64,000 nucleotides of DNA from NCBI GenBank assembly GCA_024508355.1, contig JAMZEJ010000009.1, forward strand, positions 124,001-188,000, written 5' to 3'. The notes below the pieces were generated by a model that was not told where the DNA came from, did no database searches, and saw nothing but the letters and a program-made list of their open reading frames with translations. The translations under genes were made by a program, and so were the position numbers. The stretch is from Rhizosaccharibacter radicis (GTDB taxonomy: Bacteria; Pseudomonadota; Alphaproteobacteria; Acetobacterales; Acetobacteraceae). Positions 35,650 to 44,314 of the stretch are shown piece after piece (the stretch's first letter is position 1; each line of letters starts with the position of its first letter).

Positions 35650-36262
35650 CCGCTCTGGCCGCCCGGATGAAGGCGTGGATCCGTTCCGGATCCTTCATCC
35701 CCGGGGCCGATTCCACCCCTGAGGACACGTCCACCGCCGTCGCGCCGGACAGCCGGATCGCCCCGGCGACATTCTCCGCCGTGAGCCCCCCCGCCAGCAG
35801 CCATGGCACCGGGGCCTTCCAGTGCCGCAGCAGCGACCAGTCCATGGGCGTGCCGTTGCCGCCCGGACGGGTGGCGGTTCGCGCCGGGCGCGGTTCCACC
35901 ACCAGGGTGTCCGCCGGCGTGCTTTCCGGGAGGTCTTCGGGGGCCGCCACGGGGACCGCATGCCAGACCGGGCGCCCCTCTCCGATCGCACCGGACGGGA
36001 GATCGTCGCGCCCGTAGAGCTGGATCGCGTCCAGCGGGCAGGCCTCGACCAGATCCCTGATCTCCTGGTCGGCGGGCGACACCATCAGACCGACCACCGC
36101 CGCGCGTCCGGCGGCGCGACGGGCGAGGAGGGCGGCCCGTGCCGGCTCCAGGAAGCGCGGCGAGCGGCGGAAGAACACCAGCCCGACCCAGTCCGCCCCG
36201 CCATCGAGTGCTGCGTCCAGACCGGGCTCGTCGTTGATGCCGCAGATCTTGACGCGGATCAC
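35633..36262 (-). CDS. trpF: Phosphoribosylanthranilate isomerase
   Basis: 209 residues from GTG 36262, which begins VIRVKICGINDEPGLDAAL with the KICG motif containing the catalytic Cys. Further family motifs are GADWVGLVFFRRSPRF, LDAIQLYGRDDL, PWLLAGGLTAENV and AVDVSSGVESAPGMKDPERI, which holds the catalytic Asp and phosphate-binding loop. It performs the Amadori rearrangement in tryptophan synthesis. It follows pyrF by 25 bp. Usually trpB and trpA come next in alphaproteobacteria; here the run ends at a terminator, so the rest of the trp genes must lie elsewhere. Confidence 0.96.
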   Translation of the reverse strand: MIRVKICGINDEPGLDAALDGGADWVGLVFFRRSPRFLEPARAALLARRAAGRAAVVGLMVSPADQEIRDLVEACPLDAIQLYGRDDLPSGAIGEGRPVWHAVPVAAPEDLPESTPADTLVVEPRPARTATRPGGNGTPMDWSLLRHWKAPVPWLLAGGLTAENVAGAIRLSGATAVDVSSGVESAPGMKDPERIHAFIRAARAAVPGS

Positions 36263-36287
36263 GGCGGCGGAACCGCTGCCGGATCGC

Positions 36288-36980
36288 TCACGCCAGCTCC
36301 TCCGCGATGGCGGCGGCCGCGGCGGCCGGATCGGCGGCCCGGGTGATCGGCCGTCCAACCACGATCCAGTCGGCACCGGCCCGCCGCGCCTCGGCGGGGG
36401 TCATCACCCGCTTCTGGTCGTCGGCCGCGCTGTCGGCCGGGCGGATGCCGGGAACCACCAGCAGGGGGGACGCGCCGAGCGCGTCGCGCAACGGCGACAC
36501 CTCGTGCGGGCTGCACACCAGGCCATGGGCGCCGTGCTCCATCGCCAGACGCCCCAGCCGCAGCACCTGCTGGCGCGGGCCGCCAGCCACGCCGGCCTCG
36601 TGCAGGCCCTGGGCATCGAGGCTGGTGAGCACCGTCACCGCCAGCAGGATCGGCCGGGCGTCGGCCTCGAACGCATCCTCCACCGCCTCGCGCGCGGCGG
36701 CGATCATCGCCGCCCCGCCTCCGGCGTGGACCGTCAGCATGAACGGACGGGCCGGGGCCAGGGCGCGCACGGCGGACCGTACCGTGTTGGGGATGTCGTG
36801 CAGCTTCAGATCGAGAAACAGCCGGTGGGTGCCGGCGGTCGCGACGGCCTCTGAAACACCGCGGGCCAGGGTGAATTCGAGCCCGAGCTTCACCGCCCCG
36901 CAGGCGGTGCCCGCGAGCCGCACCCACTCGCGCGCCTGCTCGGGCGACGTGGTATCGAGCGCCAGGATCAGGCCGGTCAT
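36288..36980 (-). CDS. pyrF: Orotidine 5'-phosphate decarboxylase
   Basis: 230 residues. The catalytic Lys-Asp array is seen in LFLDLKLHDIPNTV, the substrate-binding start in LILALDTTSPEQA, and the phosphate loop in VVPGIRPADS and GADWIVVGRPIT. It forms UMP in the last step of pyrimidine synthesis. It sits between the LapA-domain gene (21 bp upstream) and trpF (25 bp downstream), an order common in alphaproteobacteria, so the three genes probably share one transcript. Confidence 0.97.
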   Translation of the reverse strand: MTGLILALDTTSPEQAREWVRLAGTACGAVKLGLEFTLARGVSEAVATAGTHRLFLDLKLHDIPNTVRSAVRALAPARPFMLTVHAGGGAAMIAAAREAVEDAFEADARPILLAVTVLTSLDAQGLHEAGVAGGPRQQVLRLGRLAMEHGAHGLVCSPHEVSPLRDALGASPLLVVPGIRPADSAADDQKRVMTPAEARRAGADWIVVGRPITRAADPAAAAAAIAEELA

Positions 36981-37001
36981 GGAACGGAAGCTTTCCGGAC
37001 C

Positions 37002-37385
37002 CTAGTAGGTGGTGGAAGCGGGCGGCAGCACCGCGGGCGCGGTGCCCGGCGGATAGGGCGCGGCGCCGGGCGCCTGGTGCGCGGCGTGGAAGGCCGCGTT
37101 CTGCGCCGCAGCCTGCGCCAGCTGGGTGCGGAGATCGTTGTTCTGCCCTTCCAGCGTCCGGATCTGGGCTTCGGCGCGGCGCGCACGGCGGCGCTGGCGC
37201 AGCTCGGCGAACCATACGAACAGCGCGCCCAGCAGGAAGAACACCACGGCGGTCACGAGTGCCACCACGCCCACCGAGGACTGCCAGGTGTAGTCCGGCA
37301 CCGACAGCGGCTGCGACGACTGGTTGTAGAGAACGAACACCACCAGGGCGATCAGGAACGGCAGCGTGATGATCAGCCTCAGCAT
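37002..37385 (-). CDS. LapA-domain (DUF1049) membrane protein
   Basis: 127 residues from ATG 37385 (37403 is an alternative start). Two membrane segments (LIITLPFLIALVVFVLYNQ and VGVVALVTAVVFFLLGALFVWF) flank a short periplasmic loop, as in LapA/YciS proteins. A charged coiled-coil region (RRRARRAEAQIRTLEGQNND) and a Pro/Ala tail follow in the cytoplasm. Relatives assist lipopolysaccharide assembly with LapB in gammaproteobacteria; the role here is unproven. ihfB, the usual upstream neighbour, is not adjacent. Confidence 0.88.
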   Translation of the reverse strand: MLRLIITLPFLIALVVFVLYNQSSQPLSVPDYTWQSSVGVVALVTAVVFFLLGALFVWFAELRQRRRARRAEAQIRTLEGQNNDLRTQLAQAAAQNAAFHAAHQAPGAAPYPPGTAPAVLPPASTTY

Positions 37386-37646
37386 GATGCGGACCCTGTG
37401 CATGGGATGGCCGGTGCGGGACCCGGCGGATGGGAGCGAAACGACAACGGGTGTTTGCAGAGGCCACGGGGCGCGGGTCAAGAGGCGGGACCCGCCCTAG
37501 GCGCTGCCCTGTGCATGGCCCCGGAACCGAATGGCGCATCGCGCCGGAAGGCCGGCAACGACGCGGGCGGATCGATGGCGCGGCCGCGAGGACGGCCGCG
37601 ACCCGGGCCGCGGAGAGCGCGGCCCGGGGCATTCATGTCGACCGGA

Positions 37647-37859
37647 TCAGGACCGGCGGCCTTCTCCGATCTCGTGCTTCTCGTGCCGGTTGCCGGCACC
37701 GCCGCCGTTATGCTCGCCGCTGGGATGCTTGCGGTCGACCTCGTGGTTCTGGTGCCGGGCGCCGGCGAAGTCCTTGTGTTTTCCGCTGGAATCGACGTGG
37801 CTGCTGCCGGGGCCGCCGCGCGACCGGTCGGTGGCGGGGATCTTGTCGCTGGTGCTCAT
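37647..37859 (-). CDS. Small hydrophilic His/Gly-rich protein (70 residues)
   Basis: The ATG at 37859 has a strong AGGAG site at 8 bases. The product is entirely polar, rich in His, Gly, Asp and Lys (TSDKIPATDRSRGGPGSSH, then HKDFAGARHQNHEVDRKH), with no signal peptide and no hydrophobic core. It is likely intrinsically disordered, in the manner of small stress-induced hydrophilins, but no known family is recognised. It stands alone between the LapA-domain gene and a divergent hypothetical gene. Confidence 0.65.
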   Translation of the reverse strand: MSTSDKIPATDRSRGGPGSSHVDSSGKHKDFAGARHQNHEVDRKHPSGEHNGGGAGNRHEKHEIGEGRRS

Positions 37860-38138
37860 GGCGATGCTCCTGTTGGGGCGGGCGCGGGATGCCGATCGGC
37901 CGAACCGGCGGCGGTTCCCCGGCCGGCCCCTCGCGCAGGGCAACGGGCGGGGCGGAAACCGGTTCCGGTGCCGTTCGCCACGCGGACGGGCCGTTCCCGG
38001 CCGGATGCCGTGCGAAGGCGGGCGGGGATCGGACGGCGAAGGGCGCCGAGCCGGCTGCCCCGCCGATCGCCCCCGCGGCGCCCGGCGTGCCCATGCCCCT
38101 TGCGGCCGGGCGTGGGGCCGTGGGAGGCTCAGGGCCGG

Positions 38139-38468
38139 ATGAGTGAAATCGTCGCCTTTCCTGGCCGGCGGAGCAATCCGCCCCCCGACAACGCGCCGCC
38201 CGACGGCGCGCCTTCCGACAACAAGCTCTGGGCGGTGATGGCGGTCGCGGGGCGCATCAGCCGGATCGCGGAGATTTTCCCGACCAGGGCGCTGGCGCTC
38301 GCGGACAGGGACTGGCGGGAACAACAGGTCCGCGCCTACGCGCAGTTCCTGCGCAGCGCGCGCCAGCCGATCCCGTCCTACAGCATCGTGCCGATCCGCC
38401 GCGCCGACCTGCCCCGGGCCTGGAAGCCGCTTCCGGCGTTGGGATTCCTGCGCGGGAAGATGATCTAG
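38139..38468 (+). CDS. Small hypothetical protein (109 residues)
   Basis: The frame starts MSEIVAFPGR at 38139, with GGGAGG some 15 bases upstream and AGGG nearer. The N-terminal 25 residues are Pro/Asp-rich. The rest (LWAVMAVAGRISRIAEIF, REQQVRAYAQFLRSARQP, SYSIVPIRRADLPRAWKPLP) looks like a folded helical protein. No family is recognised. It is convergent with the Fic-like gene, 66 bp away. Confidence 0.6.
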   Translation: MSEIVAFPGRRSNPPPDNAPPDGAPSDNKLWAVMAVAGRISRIAEIFPTRALALADRDWREQQVRAYAQFLRSARQPIPSYSIVPIRRADLPRAWKPLPALGFLRGKMI

Positions 38469-38534
38469 GAACTCGGGAGCCGCCGCCGGGGGCCGATGCC
38501 GTTCCGGCGGGCGCCAAGCGTCGGGCGTCAGGCC

Positions 38535-39752
38535 TCAGGACAGGTGGTGGCGCCCGTCGCCGTCGTGCCGGGGACCGGGAGGCATGCGCGGCGGCTCGGC
38601 TTCCAGCACCTCCGTGCCGAGCATCGACAGGGTTTCGCGCACCACGAAGATGCGGTTGCGCCGCATGTTGGCATAGGCCGCGACGATGCCGAGCCGCACC
38701 AGTGCCGCCACGGCCGCATTGGCGGTCTGGAACGACACGCCGAGCATGTCCTGGGCGGCGTTGACCGTGAGCACCGGCTGGCCGATCGCCAGATCGGCGA
38801 GACGGCGGGCGGTGGAATCCGAGCGCAGGGCCGCCAGCTTGCGGTTCCATTCGCCGCGCAGATCGCCCACCCGCTCGATGCGCGCCGACGCCCCGGTCGC
38901 GGCGACGGCGATCGCCGGCAGGAAGAAGCTGATCCAGCCATCCCAGCGGCCAGTGCGCAGCAGCTCCTGCAGGCTCTCGTCATACTGGACGCGGCGGCGC
39001 TGCAGCACGGAAGCCAGGAACACCGGCGGATGCCCTTCGGCCAGCGCCACCAGCGGCAGCAGCAGCCAGGCCATCAGGCCGCTGCCGTAGTCGAACGGCA
39101 TCATCGCCTCGATCTGCCCGCACACCAGCGCGAGGCGGAGCGCCAGGGGCATCGGCGGCGGATCGCGCAGGAATCCTTCCAGATCGGCCAGCGCCTCCGG
39201 CAGATGATCGGGAGCGGGCGCCAGCACGCGGGACGTGCCGCGCTGGGGCGCCGGGCGGCTGCGGAACTCGCCGGGCACGCAGGGAACGGTGAGGCCGTCG
39301 CACAGCAGGCGGTGCATCTCGGCCAGCAGCCCCAGGGTGAAGGCTGCGCGCCCGTGCAGACGCACCTGGGCAAGGCCATGATCGAAGGCCGCGGCGCAGT
39401 TGACGGCCGAGCGGATGTCGCGTCCCGGCCCGTGCCGCTCGGGCGCGGTACGGTCGTCGGACGTTTCGAAGATCAGCAGCTTGAGCAGGTCCGAGCGGGC
39501 GCTCGCGGCCAGACCCAGCGTCGCCGCCTCGACGCGGCTTTCCACATGGGTGAGGTTGTCGCGGAACGGCGCCCCCCGCCACAAGGCCCGCAACGACCCC
39601 TTGGCTGCCGCGGCGTTCTCGAGCTCCAGCAACCCTTCGGCCAGCGACAGGCGCCGCGGCAGCGGTACCGGCAGCAGCGAGAACACCCCTGGCCGGCCCG
39701 CCACGGGCGCCAGATGCTCCGGATGGGGCAACACGGACGTGGCGTGGTTCAT
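38535..39752 (-). CDS. Fic-fold protein with degenerate active site
   Basis: 405 residues from ATG 39752. An N-terminal helical region (LSLAEGLLELENAAAAKGSL) resembles Fic_N domains. The central Fic core carries the pre-motif helix (RLALVCGQIEAMMPFDYGSG) where active Fic proteins have H-P-F-x-x-G-N-G-R. Here the catalytic His is Met, Asn is Ser and the Arg is Met (MPFDYGSGLM, about 217-226). The C-terminal quarter has a helix-turn-helix (LADLAIGQPVLTVNAAQDML, SFQTANAAVAALVRLGI), as in Fic and DUF4172-type regulators. AMP transfer therefore looks lost. It may be a DNA-binding regulator or pseudoenzyme. Confidence 0.82.
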   Translation of the reverse strand: MNHATSVLPHPEHLAPVAGRPGVFSLLPVPLPRRLSLAEGLLELENAAAAKGSLRALWRGAPFRDNLTHVESRVEAATLGLAASARSDLLKLLIFETSDDRTAPERHGPGRDIRSAVNCAAAFDHGLAQVRLHGRAAFTLGLLAEMHRLLCDGLTVPCVPGEFRSRPAPQRGTSRVLAPAPDHLPEALADLEGFLRDPPPMPLALRLALVCGQIEAMMPFDYGSGLMAWLLLPLVALAEGHPPVFLASVLQRRRVQYDESLQELLRTGRWDGWISFFLPAIAVAATGASARIERVGDLRGEWNRKLAALRSDSTARRLADLAIGQPVLTVNAAQDMLGVSFQTANAAVAALVRLGIVAAYANMRRNRIFVVRETLSMLGTEVLEAEPPRMPPGPRHDGDGRHHLS

Positions 39753-40079
39753 CGACCCCGCCCCGCGCGGCCCGCGGGCGCCCCGGCGCACGCGCGGCAC
39801 GAGCATCCACCGCCGGTGTCCGGCACCAGCGATGCCTGGCGGCACGTGGGGGCGGGCCTGGCCGGAAGAGGCCTGGCCAGAGGACACAACAAGCGAGACA
39901 GCCGTCCAACTCCTGCGGTCATGCCCTCCATACGGCGCGTGGGCGCGGCTGGATGCGGCATCCCGGACGGGCGGTTCATTTCCTTGGCGTTCCGAGCCGG
40001 AACCGTTTCGGTCTTTCCGGCGGGTCGCGAACAGGCTCTTGTAGCGATCGCCGCGATATCCCGGAGGAAGAACACCGTC
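39753..40079. other. Non-coding stretch between divergent Fic-like gene and secB
   Basis: 327 bp. Open frames of both neighbours run into it without ribosome sites. It should hold both promoters. Nothing else is recognised. Confidence 0.4.
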
Positions 40080-40664
40080 ATGCCCGACCAGGACCCCGTC
40101 GCCGCCAACGACGCCTCGCCGGACCCCGCGCCGGGCGCGGCGGCTTCCCGGACCACTCCGCCGCCCCCGCTGCTGATCAACGCGCAATATGTGCGCGACC
40201 TGACCATCCGCGTTCCCGGCGCGCCGGCCATCTATGCCCAGCTCGGCCAGATGCGGCCGCACGTGAACCTGCATCTGGATATCGGGGTGCGGCCGGTGGC
40301 GGACGGACAACCGGTGTTCGAGGTGACGCTGAGCGTCCAGTGCAGCATCCTCACGCACCAGCCGGCCGAAGGCGCCGACGCGCCGGCCACCGCCTGCGTG
40401 GTGGACATGGCCTATAGCGGCATCTTCACCCTGAACAACGTGGCGCAGGAGGCGGTGGAACCGCTGCTGGTGGCCGAGGCGCCCCGTCTGCTGTTTCCGT
40501 TCGCCCGCAACCTGCTGGCGGACGTGACCCGGGAAGCCGGCTTCGCGCCCGTGCTGCTGCAGCCGATCGATTTCGGCGCCTTGTGGCAGGCCCGGCGCGC
40601 CCAGGCCCAGGGTCAGGCTCAAGCCCAGGGTCAGACGCAGGCTCAGACGCAGAACCCGTCCTAG
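40080..40664 (+). CDS. secB: Preprotein translocase chaperone SecB
   Basis: 194 residues, longer than the usual 155-165 owing to extra ends. ATG 40080 has GGAGGA upstream. The core is clear: INAQYVRDLTIRVPGAP, LHLDIGVRPV, FEVTLSV, ACVVDMAYSGIFTLNNV and the characteristic RLLFPFARNLLADVTREAGF, then LLQPIDFGALW. SecB holds outer-membrane and periplasmic preproteins unfolded for SecA. A 25-residue Asp/Pro/Ala leader precedes the core. The C terminus ends in a Gln/Ala repeat (AQGQAQAQGQTQAQTQ) absent from enteric SecB. Confidence 0.97.
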   Translation: MPDQDPVAANDASPDPAPGAAASRTTPPPPLLINAQYVRDLTIRVPGAPAIYAQLGQMRPHVNLHLDIGVRPVADGQPVFEVTLSVQCSILTHQPAEGADAPATACVVDMAYSGIFTLNNVAQEAVEPLLVAEAPRLLFPFARNLLADVTREAGFAPVLLQPIDFGALWQARRAQAQGQAQAQGQTQAQTQNPS

Positions 40665-40677
40665 GCGCGGGGCCCCG

Positions 40678-40696
40678 GGAGCCCTCCGTGGGCTCC
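40678..40696 (+). terminator. Hairpin terminator after secB
   Basis: A perfect 7-bp stem GGAGCCC/GGGCTCC with a TCCGT loop lies 14 bp after the secB stop and is followed by TCTGTG. It is short but well placed. Confidence 0.5.
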
Positions 40697-41410
40697 TCTG
40701 TGAGATCCGGCCACTACCCCGGGCGGGACGGCCCGGCCTCCAGACAGCCTGACACGGCAGGTCCCGATGCGTGCCCGCCCTGTCGCGCGCCGGCGCCACG
40801 GGGCGCCGATCCGAGCATCCGGGACTTCTTGAAAGTGCCACCGCGTGGATGTTGTCCCGCACCGGCGGCCGAACGCCGGTCGGCCCGACCGTGCCGGCGC
40901 CCAGGATGCTCCCCATGGCCACCGGAGGCGGCGGTCGGCCGTGACCCCCGGTGGGATGGATACGACCGCCCGCTGGCGACCTCCCTCTCCCATCACTAAA
41001 CGACCCGTCACCAAACGACCCGCCGCCTCCAGCCGCTATCGACGAACCGGCGAGGTCGCGCGGGTGCCGGAGCCGGTGGCGGGCCGGCCGCCGCGCCAGG
41101 GCGGGGCCTGCGTCCGCGATCAAACGGACCCTTCAGCGCGGGCCCCTGATCCCAGCGTCCCTCCGCCCGGCCCGCCGGCATTCGGCTTCTGCCCGCGCCC
41201 GGCGTCGGCCGCCGACCGGAACCGCGCGACCCGGCGACGCAGGATGGCCGACCGCCATGGCAGGAGGATGCCGCAGATCGCGCGTCCTTCATCGGAGCGC
41301 GCACGGGCCTGCGTTCCCCCGGCGACCGGCGGATCCTTCCCGCCTCCGGCCAGACGGGCCCGCACGCACCGGGTTCAACCCGCCCCGAAAGCGGCGCAGG
41401 ATAGATCCCC
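40697..41410. other. Non-coding stretch, about 710 bp
   Basis: Frames on both strands cross this region, but they are Arg/Pro/Gly-rich and lack ribosome sites and recognisable motifs. No repeat, RNA or mobile-element trace was found. The M20 peptidase promoter is expected near its right end. Confidence 0.5.
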
Positions 41411-42838
41411 ATGAGCGACATCCATCCTTCCTCCGGCCCGACGGGCTCCCTTCCCGCCGGGACCGCCCTGGCCCGCGTCGATGCGGGTCTCGACCAGTCC
41501 CTCGAGCGGCTGTTCGCGCTGCTGCGCATTCCCAGCATCTCCACCCAGCCGGCCCATGCCGCCGATTGCCGGCGCACGGCCGAATGGCTGCGCGACGAGC
41601 TGGCGGGGATTGGATTGGATGCGAGCGTGCGGGAAACGCCCGGCCATCCGATCGTGGTGGCGCACGATCTGGGCGCTGCGGACCGGCCGCACGTGCTGTT
41701 CTACGGACATTACGACGTGCAGCCGGTGGACCCGCTGGCGTTGTGGGACAGGCCGCCCTTCGAGCCTGCCATCGTCGATGGGCCGGAGGGACCACGGATC
41801 GTGGCGCGCGGGGCCTCGGACGACAAAGGCCAGGTGATGACCTTCATCGAAGCGCTGCGCGCGCTGCGGGAAGCCGACGGGCGCCTGCCGCTGCGGGTCT
41901 CGGTGCTGATCGAGGGCGAGGAGGAATGCGGCGGTCCCAACCTGCGGCCGTTCCTGGAAGCCAACGCCGCCGAGCTCGGCTGCGACGTGGCGCTGATCTG
42001 CGACACCTCCATGGTGGGGCGCGACACGCCGGCGATCACCGCGAGCCTGCGCGGGCTGGTGGGCGAGGAGATCGTGATCCAGGCCGCCGACCGCGATCTG
42101 CATTCGGGAATGTTCGGCAACGCGGCCCGCAATCCGATCGCGGTGCTGGCCGACATCCTGAGCAGCCTGCGCACCGCCGATGGCGGCGTGTCGCTGCCGG
42201 GGTTCTATGATGGCGTCACCGTGCCGCCGGACGGCGTGCGGGCGCGCTGGCGCGAGATCGCCGGCGGCGACGAGGCGCTGCTGGGGCCGGTGGGACTGGC
42301 GGAAGCGGCCGGCGAGCGGGGCTTCTCGGCGGTGGAACAAACCTGGTGCCGCCCGTCCTGCGAGATCAACGGCATCTCCGGCGGCTACGAGGGCGACGGC
42401 TTCAAGACCGTGCTGCCGGCGAAGGCGATGGCCAAGGTGTCGTTCCGTCTGGTGGCGGGCCAGGATCCGGTCCGGGTCCGCGCGTCGTTCCGCGAGCACG
42501 TGCGCGCCCGTATCCCGGCCGATTGCCGGGTGGAGTTCCACGAGCATGGCGGCTCGGCGGCCAGCGCGGTGCCGACCGACAGTCCGATGCTGCACGCGGC
42601 GCTGGGCGCGCTCACCGCCGAATGGGGCGTCGACGCGGCGGTGATCGGGTCCGGGGGCTCGATCCCGGTGGTGCGCGAGCTGCAGGAAACCATCGGGGTC
42701 GACAGCCTGCTGGTGGGCTTCGCGCGCGACGACGATCGCATCCACTCCCCCAACGAGAAGTACGACCTGGACAGCTTCCATCGCGGCACCCGCTCCTGGG
42801 TCCGCATCCTGCACGCGCTGGCGACCGCGGGGGCCTGA
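41411..42838 (+). CDS. M20-family metallopeptidase (dipeptidase-type)
   Basis: 475 residues. The two-zinc centre is visible: HVLFYGHYDVQP gives the first His-x-Asp, ARGASDDKGQ the bridging Asp, and IEGEEECGGPN the catalytic Glu and its zinc-binding neighbour. The lid domain lies at about 200-380 (GLVGEEIVIQAADRDLHSGMFG). Near the C terminus DRIHSPNEKYDL supplies the last His. The overall match is to the M20 branch with CNDP-like dipeptidases. It should hydrolyse small peptides in the cytoplasm, since no signal peptide is present. Confidence 0.94.
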   Translation: MSDIHPSSGPTGSLPAGTALARVDAGLDQSLERLFALLRIPSISTQPAHAADCRRTAEWLRDELAGIGLDASVRETPGHPIVVAHDLGAADRPHVLFYGHYDVQPVDPLALWDRPPFEPAIVDGPEGPRIVARGASDDKGQVMTFIEALRALREADGRLPLRVSVLIEGEEECGGPNLRPFLEANAAELGCDVALICDTSMVGRDTPAITASLRGLVGEEIVIQAADRDLHSGMFGNAARNPIAVLADILSSLRTADGGVSLPGFYDGVTVPPDGVRARWREIAGGDEALLGPVGLAEAAGERGFSAVEQTWCRPSCEINGISGGYEGDGFKTVLPAKAMAKVSFRLVAGQDPVRVRASFREHVRARIPADCRVEFHEHGGSAASAVPTDSPMLHAALGALTAEWGVDAAVIGSGGSIPVVRELQETIGVDSLLVGFARDDDRIHSPNEKYDLDSFHRGTRSWVRILHALATAGA

Positions 42839-43399
42839 CCGCCCGCCGCCGGACGCGGCATCATCCGGAACCGGGCGACGCTTCGCGTCGCCTCGGCGCG
42901 GATCTGGCGCCCGGGGCAGCTCCGGCATGGAGCCGGATCGAAGCGATAGGCTCGACGCAATGAGCCCAGGCCCGGGAAAGCCTGGCGACGTCCGCCATCC
43001 CTGGGCAGGTCACGAGAGGTGCGTCACGGCCTCCGCCCCGGGGAGCGGGCATCCAGCGACGCGTGTCCGGCCTGGAAATGCGCGATGGCCACGCGGCCAC
43101 GGTGGCCATTGGCGGAACCGGTGGATCGCCGACATGAAGACCGTCCGGAGCAGATGGCCCGGAACCTGATCGTGATGACGAAAAACGAACCCCGGGCAGG
43201 GTCGCATCACGGCGATCCCGCCGCCGGCGCGCCGCTCGGCCCTGGTTCCCGGGCAAGCAACCGGCCCCTCGTCGGCGCCCGCATCCGGGTGCGGCGGACC
43301 GGCCGTTGGTGATGACCGCGCGGGCCAGGTCCGGCCCGTCCTCGCCGCGATCGACCGACGGGCCGTCCGGCGTCGATACGGCTCAGGAACGCGCGGCGC
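42839..43399. other. Non-coding stretch, 561 bp, with a hairpin after the peptidase gene
   Basis: A perfect 8-bp stem GGCGACGC/GCGTCGCC with a three-base loop lies at 42874-42892, about 36 bp after the peptidase stop, and may terminate it. The rest carries only short Arg/Gly/Pro-rich frames and nothing recognised. Confidence 0.45.
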
Positions 43400-44002
43400 T
43401 CACCACCACTTGACCGGCTTCTGCTTGGGAAAGCGTTCGGCCCGCTTGGGACGGCGGTCGGCGGCCGGCTTGCGCTTGGCCCGGGGGATGATCAGCGGAA
43501 CGTCGCGCAGCGCCGGGGCAGCGAGCGGTTCCGGAGGCGCCGCGGCCACCTCCGCGCGGTCCCGCGCCTGTTGCAGCGCGAACTCGGCGTGGGCGAGCCG
43601 GGCCTGCATCTCGTCGCACCGGCGCTGCAGGGCGGCCATCTCGGCTTCCAGCGCCGCGCGCCTGTCCCGCTCGCGCTGCAGTTCCATCTGCAGCCCGAGC
43701 GCTGCGCCCTCGAGGCGCTCGCCCACCGCAGGCTGCGGACCCATGCCCCCGAAACCCGGCCCGGCGGCAGCGTTGCCGCCCGAACCGTTGCCGCCGGAGC
43801 GCCCGGCATATTCCACCCGCACCTCGCCGTCCTGGGCGAAGCGATGACGGCGATTGCCGCCCGCCGGCGTGGAAGCACCGTTGCTGCGGGCGGCGGGCGG
43901 GCGGGCCGGACGGTTGCGGCCGCCCAGGCGCGCCAGGGCGCGGCGGACCGCGTCCTCGTCGGCGGAGCCGGAACCGGTCTTGTTGAAGGAGTCAGCGCTC
44001 AA
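43400..44002 (-). CDS. Coiled-coil protein of unknown function
   Basis: 200 residues from TTG 44002; no ATG is available in the frame. The N-terminal third is polar and disordered (SADEDAVRRALARLGGR is the only ordered stretch). A strong coiled coil spans about 100-155 (LGLQMELQRERDRRAALEAEMAALQRRCDEMQARLA and following heptads). The C terminus is very basic and ends in KRAERFPKQKPVKWW. It has no signal or membrane segment. The basic tail suggests binding to nucleic acid or to an acidic partner. No family was recognised. Confidence 0.7.
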   Translation of the reverse strand: MSADSFNKTGSGSADEDAVRRALARLGGRNRPARPPAARSNGASTPAGGNRRHRFAQDGEVRVEYAGRSGGNGSGGNAAAGPGFGGMGPQPAVGERLEGAALGLQMELQRERDRRAALEAEMAALQRRCDEMQARLAHAEFALQQARDRAEVAAAPPEPLAAPALRDVPLIIPRAKRKPAADRRPKRAERFPKQKPVKWW

Positions 44003-44314
44003 TGCGGCATGCTTTCAATGGATATCCGGACCGGGACATCCACGCGCGCGCCGATGTCCCGCCGTCGTAACAGATCTGGAGCCGTATACTCGCATTACCG
44101 TTTCTTCATCGTTACAACGTGAAGGGAGATCGGTCCGGCGGATCGGTATGTTTGTTCTTGTGGAACGACACCCAGTGCGACGCAACAAGAGAATCACGCC
44201 GGGCACCGATTGTCGTGCAACAAAAACCTTCTGCGACCCGGCGCGGCCCCGGTCGCAGGACCGCAAGCGCCATAGTATGGAGGGCACCCCATTCCCGCTC
44301 CGGAGCGTGATCTC
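44003..44314. other. Non-coding stretch upstream of mtnB
   Basis: 312 bp between divergent genes. It is noticeably AT-richer than the surroundings (for example 44090-44230) and so probably carries promoters for both. No specific operator or RNA motif was identified. Confidence 0.4.

Noticed and set aside
40951-42210. Plus-strand frame of 419 codons overlapping the M20 peptidase
   Set aside because: It is the +1 shadow of the peptidase gene and shows no motif.
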